Shown here in pieces: positions 11,688-24,784 of a stretch of DNA of 64,000 nt. The stretch comes from Rubritepida flocculans DSM 14296 (GTDB taxonomy: Bacteria > Pseudomonadota > Alphaproteobacteria > Acetobacterales > Acetobacteraceae), in NCBI RefSeq assembly GCF_000425365.1, contig NZ_AUDH01000009.1:1-64000 (forward strand), written 5' to 3'. Position numbers and translations under genes: made by a program. Below the pieces are notes generated by a model, which worked only from the letters and a program-made list of their open reading frames with translations, did no database searches and was not told the DNA's origin. How positions within the stretch are numbered: position 1 is the first letter of the stretch; each line of letters starts with the position of its first letter.

Positions 11688-12650
11688 TCAGGCGGCGGGG
11701 GTGGCGGCCAGGGCGGCGGGGAGCTTGAAGATCACCTTCTCCTCGGCGACGACGATCTCCTCGATGTCGAGATCGAAGCGCTCGCGCAGCCGGGCCAGAA
11801 CCTCCTCCACCAGCAGTTCGGGCGCGCTGGCGCCGGCGGTGACGCCCACGCTGGCGTAGCCGTTGACCAGGTCGAGGTCGAGCTCGCGCCCGCGCTGGAC
11901 CATCACGGCCTTCTCGCAGCCCGAGCGGCTCGCCACCTCGACGAGGCGCAGGGAGTTGGAGGAGTTCGGCGCGCCCACCACGATCATCATCTGCACGCGC
12001 GGCGCGATCTCCTTCACCGCGGCCTGGCGGTTGGTGGTGGCGTAGCAGATGTCCTCCTTCGCCGGGGCCGAGATCTCGGGGAAGCGGTGGCGCAGGATGT
12101 TCACGATCTCGGCCGTGTCGTCCACCGAGAGCGTGGTCTGGGTGATGAAGGAGAGGGCCTTGCCCGCGGGCGCGGCCACGCTGCGCGCCTGGTCCTCGTC
12201 CTCGACCAGGGTGATGGCGCCGGCGGGAAGCTGGCCCATGGTGCCGATCACCTCCGGGTGGCCGGCATGGCCGATGAGGAAGATGTGCCGGTCGCGCGCG
12301 AAATGATGCTCCGCCTCGCGGTGCACCTTGCTGACCAGGGGGCAGGTGGCGTCGAGGAAGAACATCCTCCGGCGCTCGGCCTCGGCGGGGATGGACTTGG
12401 GCACGCCATGGGCGCTGAACACGACGGGCTGGCCGTCGTCGGGGATTTCGTCGAGCTCCTCGACGAAGACGGCGCCGAGCTTCTCGAGGCTTTCCACCAC
12501 GAAGCGGTTGTGCACGATCTCGTGCCGGACATAGACGGGCGCGCCGTAGCGTTTCAGCGCCTCCTCGACGATCTTGATCGCGCGGTCCACGCCGGCGCAG
12601 AAGCCGCGCGGGCCGGCGAGGAGAACCTTGAGGGTGGGCTTTTCGGCCAT
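11688..12650 (-). CDS. ispH: 4-hydroxy-3-methylbut-2-enyl diphosphate reductase
   Basis: This 320-aa Fe-S enzyme does the last step of the MEP isoprenoid pathway, making IPP and DMAPP. The three cluster Cys lie in [24 protein letters not shown] and [23 protein letters not shown] is the substrate-binding Ser/Asn box. I take the ATG at 12650 (MAEKPT); ATG at 12662 would add four residues. A gene in the opposite direction starts at 12753, so 12651-12752 should hold divergent promoters, though none is clear. Confidence 0.95.
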   Translation of the reverse strand: MAEKPTLKVLLAGPRGFCAGVDRAIKIVEEALKRYGAPVYVRHEIVHNRFVVESLEKLGAVFVEELDEIPDDGQPVVFSAHGVPKSIPAEAERRRMFFLDATCPLVSKVHREAEHHFARDRHIFLIGHAGHPEVIGTMGQLPAGAITLVEDEDQARSVAAPAGKALSFITQTTLSVDDTAEIVNILRHRFPEISAPAKEDICYATTNRQAAVKEIAPRVQMMIVVGAPNSSNSLRLVEVASRSGCEKAVMVQRGRELDLDLVNGYASVGVTAGASAPELLVEEVLARLRERFDLDIEEIVVAEEKVIFKLPAALAATPAA

Positions 12651-12752
12651 TCGCGTGAGCATCCCAGCACTGGTGCGGCGGGAGACTACCGCTTCGGCCG
12701 GATCGGTGCCAGAGACGCCGCGACGGCTCGGTTCCGGAGAGGGAGGTGCGGC

Positions 12753-13283
12753 ATGCGGCTCGGGGTGATTCTGGCGGCGGGGCTGGTGCTGGCGGGCTGC
12801 GGCTCGGGGCGCATCGAGGATCTGCTCATCGCCTGCCCCGAACTCAGCCTCCCCGCCGACACGGCGGACCTGACGCGCTACCGCCCCGACGGCCCGCCCG
12901 ATCTCTCGGCGATGGTGATGGACGCGCGCATCACGGCCATCGAGGGCTCCTGCGTGCGCGGGCGGCGCGACCGCAGCGTGGTGGCGCGCATCGCGCCCCG
13001 CTTCCAGGTGGAGCGCGGCCCCGCCGCGCAGGGGCGGGCGGTGGAGCTGCCCTGGTACCTCGCGGTGGTGGAGGAGGGGACGGAGCGGATCGCCTCGCGC
13101 GCCACCTTCCGCATCCCCGCCGCCTTCCCGGCCAACACGCCGCGCCTGACCATCACCTCCGCGCCCATCGAGATCGAGTTCCCGGTGGCCGAGGGGCGGC
13201 GCGTGCAGGATTACCGCATCATGGTCGGCTTCCTGCTGAACGAGGAGGAGCTGGCGCTCAACCGCCGGCGCGGGGCGCGGTGA
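12753..13283 (+). CDS. putative lipoprotein of unknown function
   Basis: This 176-aa protein has the lipoprotein signal [16 protein letters not shown], lipidated at Cys16. The mature part includes one stretch rich in beta-like segments ([15 protein letters not shown] type) and no recognised domain. A GAGGGAGGTG ribosome binding site precedes the ATG. It is transcribed away from ispH and towards rplU. The function is unknown; an envelope assembly or sensing role is only a guess from localisation. Confidence 0.72.
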   Translation: MRLGVILAAGLVLAGCGSGRIEDLLIACPELSLPADTADLTRYRPDGPPDLSAMVMDARITAIEGSCVRGRRDRSVVARIAPRFQVERGPAAQGRAVELPWYLAVVEEGTERIASRATFRIPAAFPANTPRLTITSAPIEIEFPVAEGRRVQDYRIMVGFLLNEEELALNRRRGAR

Positions 13284-13288
13284 GAGGC

Positions 13289-13318
13289 TTGACTCGCCGG
13301 GCCGGCCGCCGCTAAACG
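13289..13318 (+). promoter_or_regulatory. possible sigma-70-type promoter for rplU
   Basis: TTGACT (13289-13294) and TAAACG (13313-13318) are separated by 18 bp, in the 182-bp gap before rplU. It is one of few AT-containing patches in the region. The remaining leader of about 140 nt could hold a ribosomal-protein control element, but I cannot identify one. Confidence 0.5.
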
Positions 13319-13465
13319 CCGCGCTCCCGGGCGGCGCTGGCGTGCCGCCCGCGGTCGTTCGCGGGCCTGCATCGTCAGGGCCGCGGGCACCGGAATGTTC
13401 CAGTGATGCGGGCCCGTCCACGCCACGCGGCGGCCCAAAGGGTTTCTCGGTCAAAGGCGCGTGTG

Positions 13466-13780
13466 ATGACCTTCGCAGTGATCCGCACCGGCGGAAAGCA
13501 ATACCGGGTGACGCCGAACGCGGTGCTCGCCGTCGAAAAGCTCGAGGCCGAGCCCGGGGCGACCGTCACCTTCCACGAGGTGCTGGCGCTGGGCGGCGAG
13601 GCCGGGCTGCAGCTCGGCGCCCCCACCGTGCCGGGTGCCACGGTGACGGCCACCGTGCTGGAGCAGAAGAAGGGCGAGAAGGTGCTGATCCTGAAGAAGC
13701 GCCGCCGCCAGAACAGCCGCCGCAAGCGGGGCCACCGCCAGCAGCTGACGGTGCTGCGCATCTCCGCCATCGCGGCCTGA
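13466..13780 (+). CDS. rplU: ribosomal protein bL21
   Basis: This 104-aa large-subunit protein starts [15 protein letters not shown], the family's typical N-terminus. The basic C-terminal part [17 protein letters not shown] contacts 23S rRNA. ATG at 13466 matches the family start; a longer in-frame reading upstream is unlikely. It leads the rplU-rpmA pair, with 13 nt to rpmA. Confidence 0.97.
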   Translation: MTFAVIRTGGKQYRVTPNAVLAVEKLEAEPGATVTFHEVLALGGEAGLQLGAPTVPGATVTATVLEQKKGEKVLILKKRRRQNSRRKRGHRQQLTVLRISAIAA

Positions 13781-13793
13781 AGGAGACACTCTC

Positions 13794-14063
13794 ATGGCGC
13801 ACAAGAAGGCCGGCGGCTCCTCGCGCAACGGCCGCGACTCTCCCGGGCAGCGGCTCGGCGTGAAGAAGTTCGGCGGCGAGCACGTGCTCGCGGGCAACAT
13901 CCTGGTCCGCCAGCGCGGCACCAAGATGAAGCCGGGCCGCCACGTCGGGCTCGGGCGTGACCACACGCTGTTCGCCCTCGTCGAGGGGCATGTGAAGTTC
14001 GAGCGCAAGGCCGAGGGCCGGGTGCACGTCTCCGTCGTGCCCCTCCCGCAGGCGGCGGAGTGA
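13794..14063 (+). CDS. rpmA: ribosomal protein bL27
   Basis: This 89-aa protein starts [18 protein letters not shown], whose flexible tail reaches the peptidyl-transferase centre. It is the direct MAHKK form with no cleaved N-terminal extension. AAGGAG lies 9 nt before the ATG. A strong terminator follows at 14089. Confidence 0.98.
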   Translation: MAHKKAGGSSRNGRDSPGQRLGVKKFGGEHVLAGNILVRQRGTKMKPGRHVGLGRDHTLFALVEGHVKFERKAEGRVHVSVVPLPQAAE

Positions 14064-14077
14064 TCCGCACGCGCTGA

Positions 14078-15238
<1,161 letters not shown>

Positions 15239-15342
15239 AGCAGGCGCAGGCTTGGTTGCCGTGCAGCAAGGCCTGTGTTAAGGCGCGCGCGCCGCAAGGG
15301 GAGGGCCCTTCCGGCGCTTCAGGAACAGGACCGGACCCGCCC

Positions 15343-15948
15343 GTGGCCGCCGAGACCATTTCCCCAGACGCGCCCCCAGCAGACGTGACGGCGGGGGGCG
15401 GCGTGGCCGAGCGCTACGCGCTGGCCCTGCTCGCGCTCGCCGACGACAAGCGCCAGGCCGATCCCGGCGCGCTGGACCGCATCGCCGCCGACCTCGACGC
15501 GCTCTTCGCGCTCTACCGGGGCGATCCCGCCTTCCGCGCCTTCGTGGCCGATCCGCGCCTCTCCGCCGCGGACCAGAAGCGCGCGCTGTTCGCGCTGCTG
15601 GAGAAGGCGGGTGCGGGCGTGGAGATCCGCAATTTCGTCGGCGTGCTGATCGCCAACCGGCGCCTTTCGGCGCTGCCCGCGATCGCCGCCGCCTTCGGCG
15701 CGAAGCTCGCCGCGCGGCGCGGCCAGCAGGTCGCGCATGTGACGACCGCCTTCCCGCTTTCCGACACGCAGCGCGCGCAGATCACGGCGCGGCTGACGGA
15801 GGCCGGATTCTCCGGCGTGAAGCTCTCCGAGACGGTGGACCGCGCGATCCTCGGCGGGCTGATCGTGCGGATCGGCTCGCGCCTCTACGACAACTCGATC
15901 AAGTCCAAGCTGCAGCGCCTGCAGTACGCCATGAAGGGGGCCGCCTGA
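15343..15948 (+). CDS. atpH: ATP synthase subunit delta
   Basis: This 201-aa peripheral-stalk subunit connects F1 to F0. The N-terminal helical bundle starts [16 protein letters not shown] and the C-terminal domain ends [20 protein letters not shown] choose the GTG at 15343 (VAAETISPD), since the open frame from 15256 has an unrelated leader. AGGAACAGGA stands about 12 nt upstream. It begins atpHAGDC; the F0 genes are not nearby, as usual in alphaproteobacteria. Confidence 0.92.
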   Translation: MAAETISPDAPPADVTAGGGVAERYALALLALADDKRQADPGALDRIAADLDALFALYRGDPAFRAFVADPRLSAADQKRALFALLEKAGAGVEIRNFVGVLIANRRLSALPAIAAAFGAKLAARRGQQVAHVTTAFPLSDTQRAQITARLTEAGFSGVKLSETVDRAILGGLIVRIGSRLYDNSIKSKLQRLQYAMKGAA

Positions 15949-15949
15949 G

Positions 15950-17482
15950 ATGGACATCCGTCCGGCTGAGATTTCCGAGATCCTGAAGCAGCAGATCGCG
16001 AGCTTCGACGCCGAGGCGAACGTCGCCGAGGTGGGCACGGTGCTGACGGTGGGCGACGGCGTCGCGCGCGTCTATGGCCTGCAGAACGTCATGGCGGGCG
16101 AGCTGGTGGACTTCCCGGCCTCCGGCGTGAAGGGCATGGCGCTCAACCTCGAGAGCGACAATGTCGGCGTCGTGATCTTCGGCGACGACAAGTCGGTGAA
16201 GGAGGGCGACACGGTCAGCCGCACGGGCTCGATCGTGGACGTGCCGGTGGGCAAGGGGCTGCTCGGCCGCGTGGTGGACGGGCTCGGCAACCCGATCGAC
16301 GGCAAGGGCCCGCTGACCGACGTGACGCGCCGCCGCGCCGAGCTGAAGGCGCCCGGCATCATCCCGCGCAAGTCGGTGCATGAGCCGATGCAGACGGGCA
16401 TCAAGGCGATCGACGCTCTGATCCCGATCGGCCGCGGCCAGCGCGAACTGATCATCGGCGACCGTCAGACCGGCAAGACCGCCGTGATCGTGGACACGAT
16501 CATCAACCAGAAGGGCGTGAACGCCACCGGCGACGAGAAGCAGAAGCTCTACTGCATCTACGTGGCGGTCGGGCAGAAGCGTTCGACGGTGGCGCAGCTC
16601 GTCAAGCAGCTCGAGGAGAACGGCGCGCTCGAGTATTCGATCATCGTCGCCGCCACGGCCTCCGACCCGGCGCCCATGCAGTTCCTCGCGCCCTACACTG
16701 GCTGCGCGATGGGCGAGTTCTTCCGCGACAACGGCATGCACGCGGTGATCTTCTACGACGACCTCTCCAAGCAGGCCGTCGCCTACCGCCAGATGTCGCT
16801 GCTGCTGCGCCGCCCGCCCGGCCGCGAGGCCTATCCGGGCGACGTGTTCTACCTGCACTCGCGCCTGCTCGAGCGCGCGGCGAAGATGAACGACGATTTC
16901 GGCGCGGGCTCGCTCACGGCGCTGCCGGTGATCGAGACCCAGGCCGGCGACGTCTCCGCCTACATCCCGACCAACGTGATCTCGATCACGGACGGGCAGA
17001 TCTTCCTGGAGACGGAGCTGTTCTACAAGGGCATCCGTCCGGCCGTGAACGTCGGCATCTCGGTGAGCCGCGTGGGCTCGGCCGCGCAGATCAAGGCGAT
17101 GAAGCAGGTCGCGGGCAAGATCAAGCTCGAGCTCGCGCAGTATCGCGAGATGGCGGCCTTCGCGCAGTTCGCCTCCGACCTCGACGCCACGACGCAGGCG
17201 CTGCTGGCGCGCGGCGCGCGGCTGACGGAGCTGCTGAAGCAGCCGCAGTTCAAGCCTGTGCCGGTGGAGGAGCAGGTGGTGGCGATCTTCGCCGGCACGC
17301 GCGGCTACCTCGACAAGCTTCCCGTGACGAAGGTCGGCGATTACGAGAGCCGCATGCTCTCCGAGATGAAGGCCACCGCGCCCGAGATCCTGAACGCGAT
17401 CCGCGCCGACCGCGAGATCAAGAAGGAGACCGAGGCGAAGCTGGTGGCCTTCCTCGACGCCTTCGGGAAGTCCTTCGCCTGA
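15950..17482 (+). CDS. atpA: ATP synthase subunit alpha
   Basis: This 510-aa F1 subunit carries the non-catalytic nucleotide sites. Walker A is GDRQTGKT, and the family boxes [10 protein letters not shown] and [21 protein letters not shown] are present. It starts 1 nt after the atpH stop. The 78-nt gap to atpG holds a 10-bp GCGCGGCGGG hairpin without a T-run. Confidence 0.98.
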   Translation: MDIRPAEISEILKQQIASFDAEANVAEVGTVLTVGDGVARVYGLQNVMAGELVDFPASGVKGMALNLESDNVGVVIFGDDKSVKEGDTVSRTGSIVDVPVGKGLLGRVVDGLGNPIDGKGPLTDVTRRRAELKAPGIIPRKSVHEPMQTGIKAIDALIPIGRGQRELIIGDRQTGKTAVIVDTIINQKGVNATGDEKQKLYCIYVAVGQKRSTVAQLVKQLEENGALEYSIIVAATASDPAPMQFLAPYTGCAMGEFFRDNGMHAVIFYDDLSKQAVAYRQMSLLLRRPPGREAYPGDVFYLHSRLLERAAKMNDDFGAGSLTALPVIETQAGDVSAYIPTNVISITDGQIFLETELFYKGIRPAVNVGISVSRVGSAAQIKAMKQVAGKIKLELAQYREMAAFAQFASDLDATTQALLARGARLTELLKQPQFKPVPVEEQVVAIFAGTRGYLDKLPVTKVGDYESRMLSEMKATAPEILNAIRADREIKKETEAKLVAFLDAFGKSFA

Positions 17483-17560
17483 GCGCCGGCGCGGCGGGAT
17501 GGCCCGCCGCGCCCCCTTCGCACGCATCCGGCCGCCCCGCGGCGGCAGAGGTGAGACGAG

Positions 17561-19886
<2,326 letters not shown>

Positions 19887-20045
19887 TTCCTCGCCCTCAT
19901 GCACCGGGCGGCCGCGGCCTGCGCCGCGCCGCCCGGGCGCCTGGGGGAGAGCGATGTGGGCGGCGCCGGCCGCTGCGGCCGGAGGCTCTGAACTGGGCGC
20001 GGGCGCCGTGCGGGCGTCCTGCGGTGTGAAGGATCGGGTGCGCAG
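19887..20045 (+). other. structured atpD-atpC spacer
   Basis: This 159-bp gap inside the operon holds two GC-rich hairpins: GGGCGGC...GCCGCCC at about 19908-19938 and CCGGCCGC-T-GCGGCCGG at about 19966-19983. There is no T-run, so they are not standard terminators. A 31-codon frame opens at an ATG in the gap but has nothing else to support it. The hairpins might tune the amount of epsilon relative to beta; this is inference. Confidence 0.45.
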
Positions 20046-20456
20046 ATGGCCACGTTTCAACTCGAACTCGTCTCGCCCGAGAAGCTGCTGCTCTCGCGGC
20101 CCGTCGAGATGGTCGTCATCCCCGCCGCCGAGGGCGAGATGGGCGTGCTGCCCGGCCATGCGCCGATGATCGTGGCGCTGCGCGGCGGCGTGATCTCGGT
20201 GCGCGAGGGCGGGCAGGAGAAGGAGCGCCTCTTCGTCGCCGGCGGCTTCGCCGAGGTGGGGCCGGAGCGCGTGACCATCCTCGCCGACGAGGCGACCCCG
20301 GTGGCGGAGCTCTCCCGCGCCGAGGCGGATTCGCGCATCGCCGCCGCCGAGCAGGAGTATCTGGCCGCCGCGGCCGAGAGCCCGGAGAAGCGCGAGGCGG
20401 CGATGAACCGCCTGCTGGCCATGCGCGCCATGCGCGAGGCCGCCCAGGCGGGTTGA
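20046..20456 (+). CDS. atpC: ATP synthase subunit epsilon
   Basis: This 136-aa subunit of the central stalk can inhibit ATP hydrolysis. The beta-sandwich starts MATFQLELVSPEKLLLS and includes AAEGEMGVLPGHAPMI, the family signature. A short C-terminal helical pair follows. It closes the atp operon; the next gene begins 46 nt later on the same strand. Confidence 0.96.
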   Translation: MATFQLELVSPEKLLLSRPVEMVVIPAAEGEMGVLPGHAPMIVALRGGVISVREGGQEKERLFVAGGFAEVGPERVTILADEATPVAELSRAEADSRIAAAEQEYLAAAAESPEKREAAMNRLLAMRAMREAAQAG

Positions 20457-20502
20457 ATTCGGCCGCCGCCCGTCGCATGTCCAGCCCGGGGAGTGGGGTG
20501 GC

Positions 20503-21369
20503 ATGAAGCATTGGACGATCGAGCAGGTGGCCTGGGACCGCTTCGACCCCGCCAAGGTCGAGCCGGAGGTGATCCCGCTGGTCAAGGCGGCCGCCATGGT
20601 CGAGCGCAACGGCGACGACTACGCGCTCTACCTCAAATCCGTCTTCAAGGACGACCCGGACTTCCAGCAGGCCGCCGACAACTGGGCGGTCGAGGAGGTC
20701 CAGCACGGCGACGCGCTCGGCAAATGGGCGACCCTCGCCGACCCTTCCTTCGACTATCCGGCCGCCTTCGCGAAATACCGCGAGGGCTTCAAGATAGACG
20801 TGAAGGCCGACGCCTCCATCCGCGGCTCCCGCACGGGCGAACTCATCGCCCGCTGCATGGTGGAGACGGGCACCTCCAGCTACTACACCGCCCTCGGCGA
20901 GGCCTCGGAGGAGCCGGTGCTGAAGGAGATCTGCCGCCTGATCGCGGCGGACGAATACCGGCACTTCAAGCTCTTCTACGACCACATGAAGCGCTATCTG
21001 GAGCGCGAGAACCTCTCCTTCCCGAAGCGGCTGCGCGTGGCGCTCGGGCGCATCGGCGAGACGGAGGACGACGAGCTCGCCTTCGCCTTCCACTGCAGCA
21101 ACGACCCGCCCGGCCTCGCCTATGACCATGACCGCTGCCTCGCCGGCTACATGGGCCGCGCCATGGGCTTCTACCGCTTCCGCCACATCGAGCGCGGCAT
21201 GGGCATGATCTTCAAGGCCATCGGCCTCGAGCCGCGCGGCCGCATGGCCGACATCGCGGCCAAGGGGGCTTGGCGCCTTCTCTGCTGGCGGCGGGACCGC
21301 TACCGCCAGGCCCTGGCGCAGCAGGCCGTCGCCAACAGCGAATCGGCCAGCCTCGCGCGGGCGGCGTGA
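20503..21369 (+). CDS. ferritin-like di-iron protein
   Basis: This 288-aa protein shows the ligand pattern of a four-helix di-iron site: E34, E65-V-Q-H68, E121 and E151-Y-R-H154 (two ExxH motifs). It resembles acyl-ACP desaturase or ribonucleotide-reductase-like members of the ferritin superfamily. No signal peptide is seen, so it is probably cytoplasmic. A GGGGAGTGGGGTGGC site precedes the ATG. Its stop overlaps the GTG of the GH10 gene (GTGA), so the two are translated together. The substrate is unknown; oxidation or hydroxylation is inferred from the metal site. Confidence 0.75.
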   Translation: MKHWTIEQVAWDRFDPAKVEPEVIPLVKAAAMVERNGDDYALYLKSVFKDDPDFQQAADNWAVEEVQHGDALGKWATLADPSFDYPAAFAKYREGFKIDVKADASIRGSRTGELIARCMVETGTSSYYTALGEASEEPVLKEICRLIAADEYRHFKLFYDHMKRYLERENLSFPKRLRVALGRIGETEDDELAFAFHCSNDPPGLAYDHDRCLAGYMGRAMGFYRFRHIERGMGMIFKAIGLEPRGRMADIAAKGAWRLLCWRRDRYRQALAQQAVANSESASLARAA

Positions 21370-22469
21370 TCTCGCGCCGGCGGGCGCTGGCGGGGCTGGG
21401 CGCGCTGCCGGCCTGCGCCGCGCCGCCGCTGGGCGCCCAGGAGGCGCCGCTGCGCCAAGTCGCCCGGGCGCGGGGCCATGTCTTCGGCACCGCCGTCCGC
21501 GCCGATCTGCTGGCCGATGACGCCGCGCTCGCCGCGCTGGTGGCCCGCGAGGCCGAGCTGCTCGTCCCCGAATGGGAGGGCAAATGGGATGCGCTGCAGC
21601 CCGAGGAGGGGCGCTTCGAGTTCGCCCCGCTGCGCGCCATCATCGGCTTCGCGCAGCGCCACCAGCAGCGGGTGCGGGGCCATGCGCTGATCTGGCATGC
21701 CGCCATGCCGCCGTGGCTGCCCGCGGCGCTGGCCGAAGGCCCGCGCCGGGCGGCCGCCGTGATGGAAGCCCACCTCACCGCCGTGCTGCGCGAAACGCGC
21801 GAGGCCATCCGCGACTGGGACGTGCTGAACGAGGTGATCGCCAACCCAGAGGGCAGCGACAACCCGAGCCCGACCGACGGCGACCTGCGCCCCACCCCCT
21901 GGCTCTCCGCCCTCGGCCCCGGCTATCCCGAGCGCGCGCTGCGCCTCGCGCGCCAGCTCGACCCCACCCTGCGCCTCACCCTCAACGATTACGGGGTGGA
22001 GGCGGACACGCCGCACGCCGAGGTCAAGCGCCAGCGGCTGCTGCGCGTGGTGCGCGGCCTCGTGCAGCGCGGCGCGCCGCTGGATGCGGTGGGCATCCAG
22101 GCGCATCTGCAGATGCGCGACCCCTTCCGGCCCGAGCCCTTCATCGCCTTCCTGCGCGCGCTGCGCGAACTCGGCCTCGCGGTTCTGGTCACCGAACTCG
22201 ACGTGCGCGAGCCGGATGCGCTCGCGCCCAGCCTCGCCGAGCGCGATGCGGCGGTGGCGGAGTATGCAGGGCGCTTCCTCGCCGCGGCCATCGAGGGGGG
22301 CGTGCGCAGCGTGCTCACCTGGGGCCTGACCGACCGCGATTCCTGGCTGGTGAAGGAGCCCGCGGTGGCGCGCGGCGATGGCGCCGCCACCCGCGGCCTG
22401 CCCTATGACGAGGCGCTCCAGCCCAAGCCCCTGCGCGCGGCGCTGGCCCGGGCGCTGGGCGGGGGGTAG
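21366..22469 (+). CDS. GH10 family endo-beta-xylanase, probably Tat-exported
   Basis: This 367-aa glycoside hydrolase has the acid/base Glu156 in WDVLNEVI and the nucleophile Glu277 in VTELDV, with GHALIWH and GIQAHLQM as further GH10 boxes. The N-terminus ISRRRALAGLGALPACAA is a twin-arginine type signal, so export in folded form is expected. GTG at 21366 overlaps the upstream stop. The usual substrate is xylan, but the family also includes other activities. Its coupling to a di-iron protein is unusual. It ends base-to-base against the minus-strand gene (TAG-CTA). Confidence 0.87.
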   Translation: MISRRRALAGLGALPACAAPPLGAQEAPLRQVARARGHVFGTAVRADLLADDAALAALVAREAELLVPEWEGKWDALQPEEGRFEFAPLRAIIGFAQRHQQRVRGHALIWHAAMPPWLPAALAEGPRRAAAVMEAHLTAVLRETREAIRDWDVLNEVIANPEGSDNPSPTDGDLRPTPWLSALGPGYPERALRLARQLDPTLRLTLNDYGVEADTPHAEVKRQRLLRVVRGLVQRGAPLDAVGIQAHLQMRDPFRPEPFIAFLRALRELGLAVLVTELDVREPDALAPSLAERDAAVAEYAGRFLAAAIEGGVRSVLTWGLTDRDSWLVKEPAVARGDGAATRGLPYDEALQPKPLRAALARALGGG

Positions 22470-23258
22470 CTAGCCCGCCGCCGCGCGGGCCGCCGCGGCG
22501 ATGGCCTCGAGCCCTTCGCCCAGCGCGCCCTCCGCGATGGCCTCGGCGAAGCCCCGCAGGCTCTCCCGCGCCCGCTCCGGCGGCAGGCCGCCCGTCACCA
22601 TCCACCAGCGCAGCGCGAGCAGCCAGGTGGCGGCGAGGTCGGTGCGGCAATAGGCGGCGATGCGCGCGTGCTCCCCTGCCGCCCAGAGCGCCTCCACCCG
22701 CTCCCCGTCGATCTCCGCCTTGAGCGAGAGGCCGAGCAGCGCCGCGCATTCCCCGAGGCTCGGCGCGGGCGAGGCGCGGAAGCCCGAGAGCCGGTCCATC
22801 AGGTCGAGATGCCGCTCGCCGAAGCGGTGCAGATAGGCGAAGCCGGGCGCGTGCAGATGCGGCATGGGCACGCCCAGCGTCAGGGCGCGGTAGCGCAGCA
22901 CCGGCAGGTCGAAGCCGCCCGTGTTGAAGCCGATGAGCCCCGGGCCGCCGCGCAGCGCCGCGTCGAAGCGGGCGAGCAGCGCGGCCTCCGGCTCCTCGGC
23001 CACGGTGCGGGCGCGCAGCCGCGCCACGCGCCAGGGCTCGTCGGGGGCGGCGCGCTCGGCCACCAGCAGGCCGAGGCAGCAGAGCCGGTGCAGGGGGGGC
23101 TTGAGGAAGGCGCGCTCCGGCGCCTCGCCCGGGCGGGCGTAGCGGGCGCCGAGGGCGGCGCGCACCGCCTCCTCCTCCGCCTCCGGCATGTCCAGCAGCG
23201 CGCGGCCCGCCGCGAGATCGGGCAGGGTCTCGATGTCGAGGACGAGGACGCGCTGCAC
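22470..23258 (-). CDS. predicted 3'-5' exonuclease (PolB-like, DEDD type)
   Basis: This 262-aa protein starts MQRVLVLDIETLPD, with the D8/E10 metal pair. It continues with GFNTGGFDLPVLRYRA and ends the nuclease core with YCRTDLAATWLL. This is the DEDD pattern of the family annotated as predicted PolB exonuclease-like. No polymerase domain is attached. It is the last gene of a minus-strand unit, 9 nt after the dioxygenase. Activity on DNA is expected but not shown. Confidence 0.8.
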   Translation of the reverse strand: MQRVLVLDIETLPDLAAGRALLDMPEAEEEAVRAALGARYARPGEAPERAFLKPPLHRLCCLGLLVAERAAPDEPWRVARLRARTVAEEPEAALLARFDAALRGGPGLIGFNTGGFDLPVLRYRALTLGVPMPHLHAPGFAYLHRFGERHLDLMDRLSGFRASPAPSLGECAALLGLSLKAEIDGERVEALWAAGEHARIAAYCRTDLAATWLLALRWWMVTGGLPPERARESLRGFAEAIAEGALGEGLEAIAAAARAAAG

Positions 23259-23267
23259 GCCGCGGGT

Positions 23268-23975
23268 TCAGCCGGCGCCCGCGGGCTGCCAGGTCAGCAC
23301 CAGCACGTCGCGGCAGGAGGGCAGGGCGGGGTCGGCGGGCTCCACGGGCGTCACGCCGTGCATCACGCGCCGGTCGTCCAGCACCGCGAGGTCGAGCATC
23401 CCGTCGAGGGTGAAGCGGGCGAGCTCTTGGCCCGCGGGGTCGGTCACCAGGGTCTCGCCGCCCCGCAGATTGGTGCGCGCGATCATGGCGATGAGCACCA
23501 CCGCCACGCCGTCATGGTGCACGCCCTCGGGGGTGGGCAGGCCGGGCGCGCCGGGGCGGGCCTCGATGCGGAACTGGTGCATCTCGACGAACCAGGGCGT
23601 GCCGGGGTGCAGCGAATCCGCCACCGCCCGGCCGAGGCCGAGCAGCCCCTCGCAGGCGGGGTGGCGCGCCACCGCCTCCTCCACCGGGGCGAACCAGCGA
23701 TCCACCCCGCCATTGAGCCGGTTGTGGACGGTGGCCTGGAAATGCGGCCGGTGCAGGCCGCGGCGGTGCCCGGCCTCGCCCGGCAGGGCCAGGAAATTGG
23801 CGTGGCGGCGGCGGCGGTAGCGCCCGCCATCGGCCATGAAATTGTCCGGCTCCAGCCGCGCCCAGCTCGCGGCGAAATCCGCCAGCGCGGCCGGGCAGAG
23901 GCCGAGGGCGGCGGCCGCCTCGGCGGGGGGCAGGCGCGCGAAGCCCTCGGCGCGCACGCGCTCGGGCAGCGTCAT
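23268..23975 (-). CDS. BsmA-like 2-oxoglutarate/Fe(II) dioxygenase
   Basis: This 235-aa protein has the facial triad H154-x-D/HD (GVHHDGVAVVLIAMI) and H206 (RRVMHGVTP), with Arg222 as a possible 2-oxoglutarate contact. The NLRGGET box matches the 2OG-Fe dioxygenase family that includes BsmA and the Bacillus isoleucine dioxygenase. Hydroxylation of a free amino acid is therefore plausible. It overlaps lutA by 4 nt, so it shares its transcript. Confidence 0.8.
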   Translation of the reverse strand: MTLPERVRAEGFARLPPAEAAAALGLCPAALADFAASWARLEPDNFMADGGRYRRRRHANFLALPGEAGHRRGLHRPHFQATVHNRLNGGVDRWFAPVEEAVARHPACEGLLGLGRAVADSLHPGTPWFVEMHQFRIEARPGAPGLPTPEGVHHDGVAVVLIAMIARTNLRGGETLVTDPAGQELARFTLDGMLDLAVLDDRRVMHGVTPVEPADPALPSCRDVLVLTWQPAGAG

Positions 23976-24736
23976 CCCGCCTCCCCGATGGCGGGCGCCT
24001 CGCCCGTCATGCCGGCCAGAACCTCGGCCACATGGCGCACCTGCACGGGGCTGCCCTCGCGCTTCAGCCGGCCTGCGATGTTCAGCAGGCAGCCCATGTC
24101 GCCCGCCAGCAGCAGATCGGCCCCGGTGGCGGCGATGTCGGCCGTCTTGTCGCTGACCATGCGGGTGGAGATGTCGGGATACTTCACGCAGAAGGTGCCG
24201 CCGAAGCCGCAGCAGATCTCGGGCTCCTTCATCTCGGTCAGGGTGAGGCCCGCCACGCTCTCGAGCAGGGCGCGCGGCTGCGCCTTCACGCCGAGCTCGC
24301 GCAGCCCCGAGCAGGAATCGTGATAGGTGGCGCGCGCCTCCAGCCGCGCGGGGACGGCGCGCAGGCCCATGACATCGGTCAGGAAGCTCGTCAGCTCATG
24401 GGTCTTGGCGGCGAGGCGCTCGGCGCGGGCGCGGTATTCGGGGTCCAGCTCCGCGAAGAGGGCGGGGTAGTGGCGCGCGATCATCGCCGCGCAGGAGCCC
24501 GAGGGCGCCACGACGAAATCGAAGCCCAGGAAGGCGTCGATCACCTGGCGGGCGATCTCCTGGGCGGTGGCGCGGTCGCCCGCATTGTAGGCGGGCTGGC
24601 CGCAGCAGGTCTGGGCGGGCGGCACCTCGACGCGGCAGCCCGCCTCCTCCAGCAGCCGGATGGCGGCGAAGCCGACGGCGGGGCGGTGGATGTCCACCAG
24701 GCAGGTGACGAAGAGGGCGACGCGGGGAGAGGCCAT
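23972..24736 (-). CDS. LutA/YkgE-like Fe-S protein
   Basis: This 254-aa protein has two CCG domains: TCCGQP with upstream VTCLVDIHRP, and ICCGFGGTFCVKYP near residue 190. In lactate utilisation (LutABC) or glycolate oxidase such subunits pass electrons. Here lutB and lutC are not adjacent; the partners are a dioxygenase and an exonuclease. Its first 149 bp are copied upstream in a tandem duplication (24588-25221). The full gene itself appears intact. Confidence 0.85.
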   Translation of the reverse strand: MASPRVALFVTCLVDIHRPAVGFAAIRLLEEAGCRVEVPPAQTCCGQPAYNAGDRATAQEIARQVIDAFLGFDFVVAPSGSCAAMIARHYPALFAELDPEYRARAERLAAKTHELTSFLTDVMGLRAVPARLEARATYHDSCSGLRELGVKAQPRALLESVAGLTLTEMKEPEICCGFGGTFCVKYPDISTRMVSDKTADIAATGADLLLAGDMGCLLNIAGRLKREGSPVQVRHVAEVLAGMTGEAPAIGEAG

Positions 24737-24784
24737 GGCCTGAAACTAGGCGCGAAGCGGGCCGGCGTGAATGGCGCGGCCGCC

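Noticed and set aside
10611-13283. An 890-codon plus-strand frame reaching through thrB and ispH.
   Set aside because: Only its last 176 codons (from 12753) have a lipoprotein signal and a ribosome binding site; the rest is antisense to ispH and thrB.
13319-13465. Riboswitch or known leader RNA before rplU.
   Set aside because: The segment is GC-rich with possible hairpins, but I could not match it to a known class.
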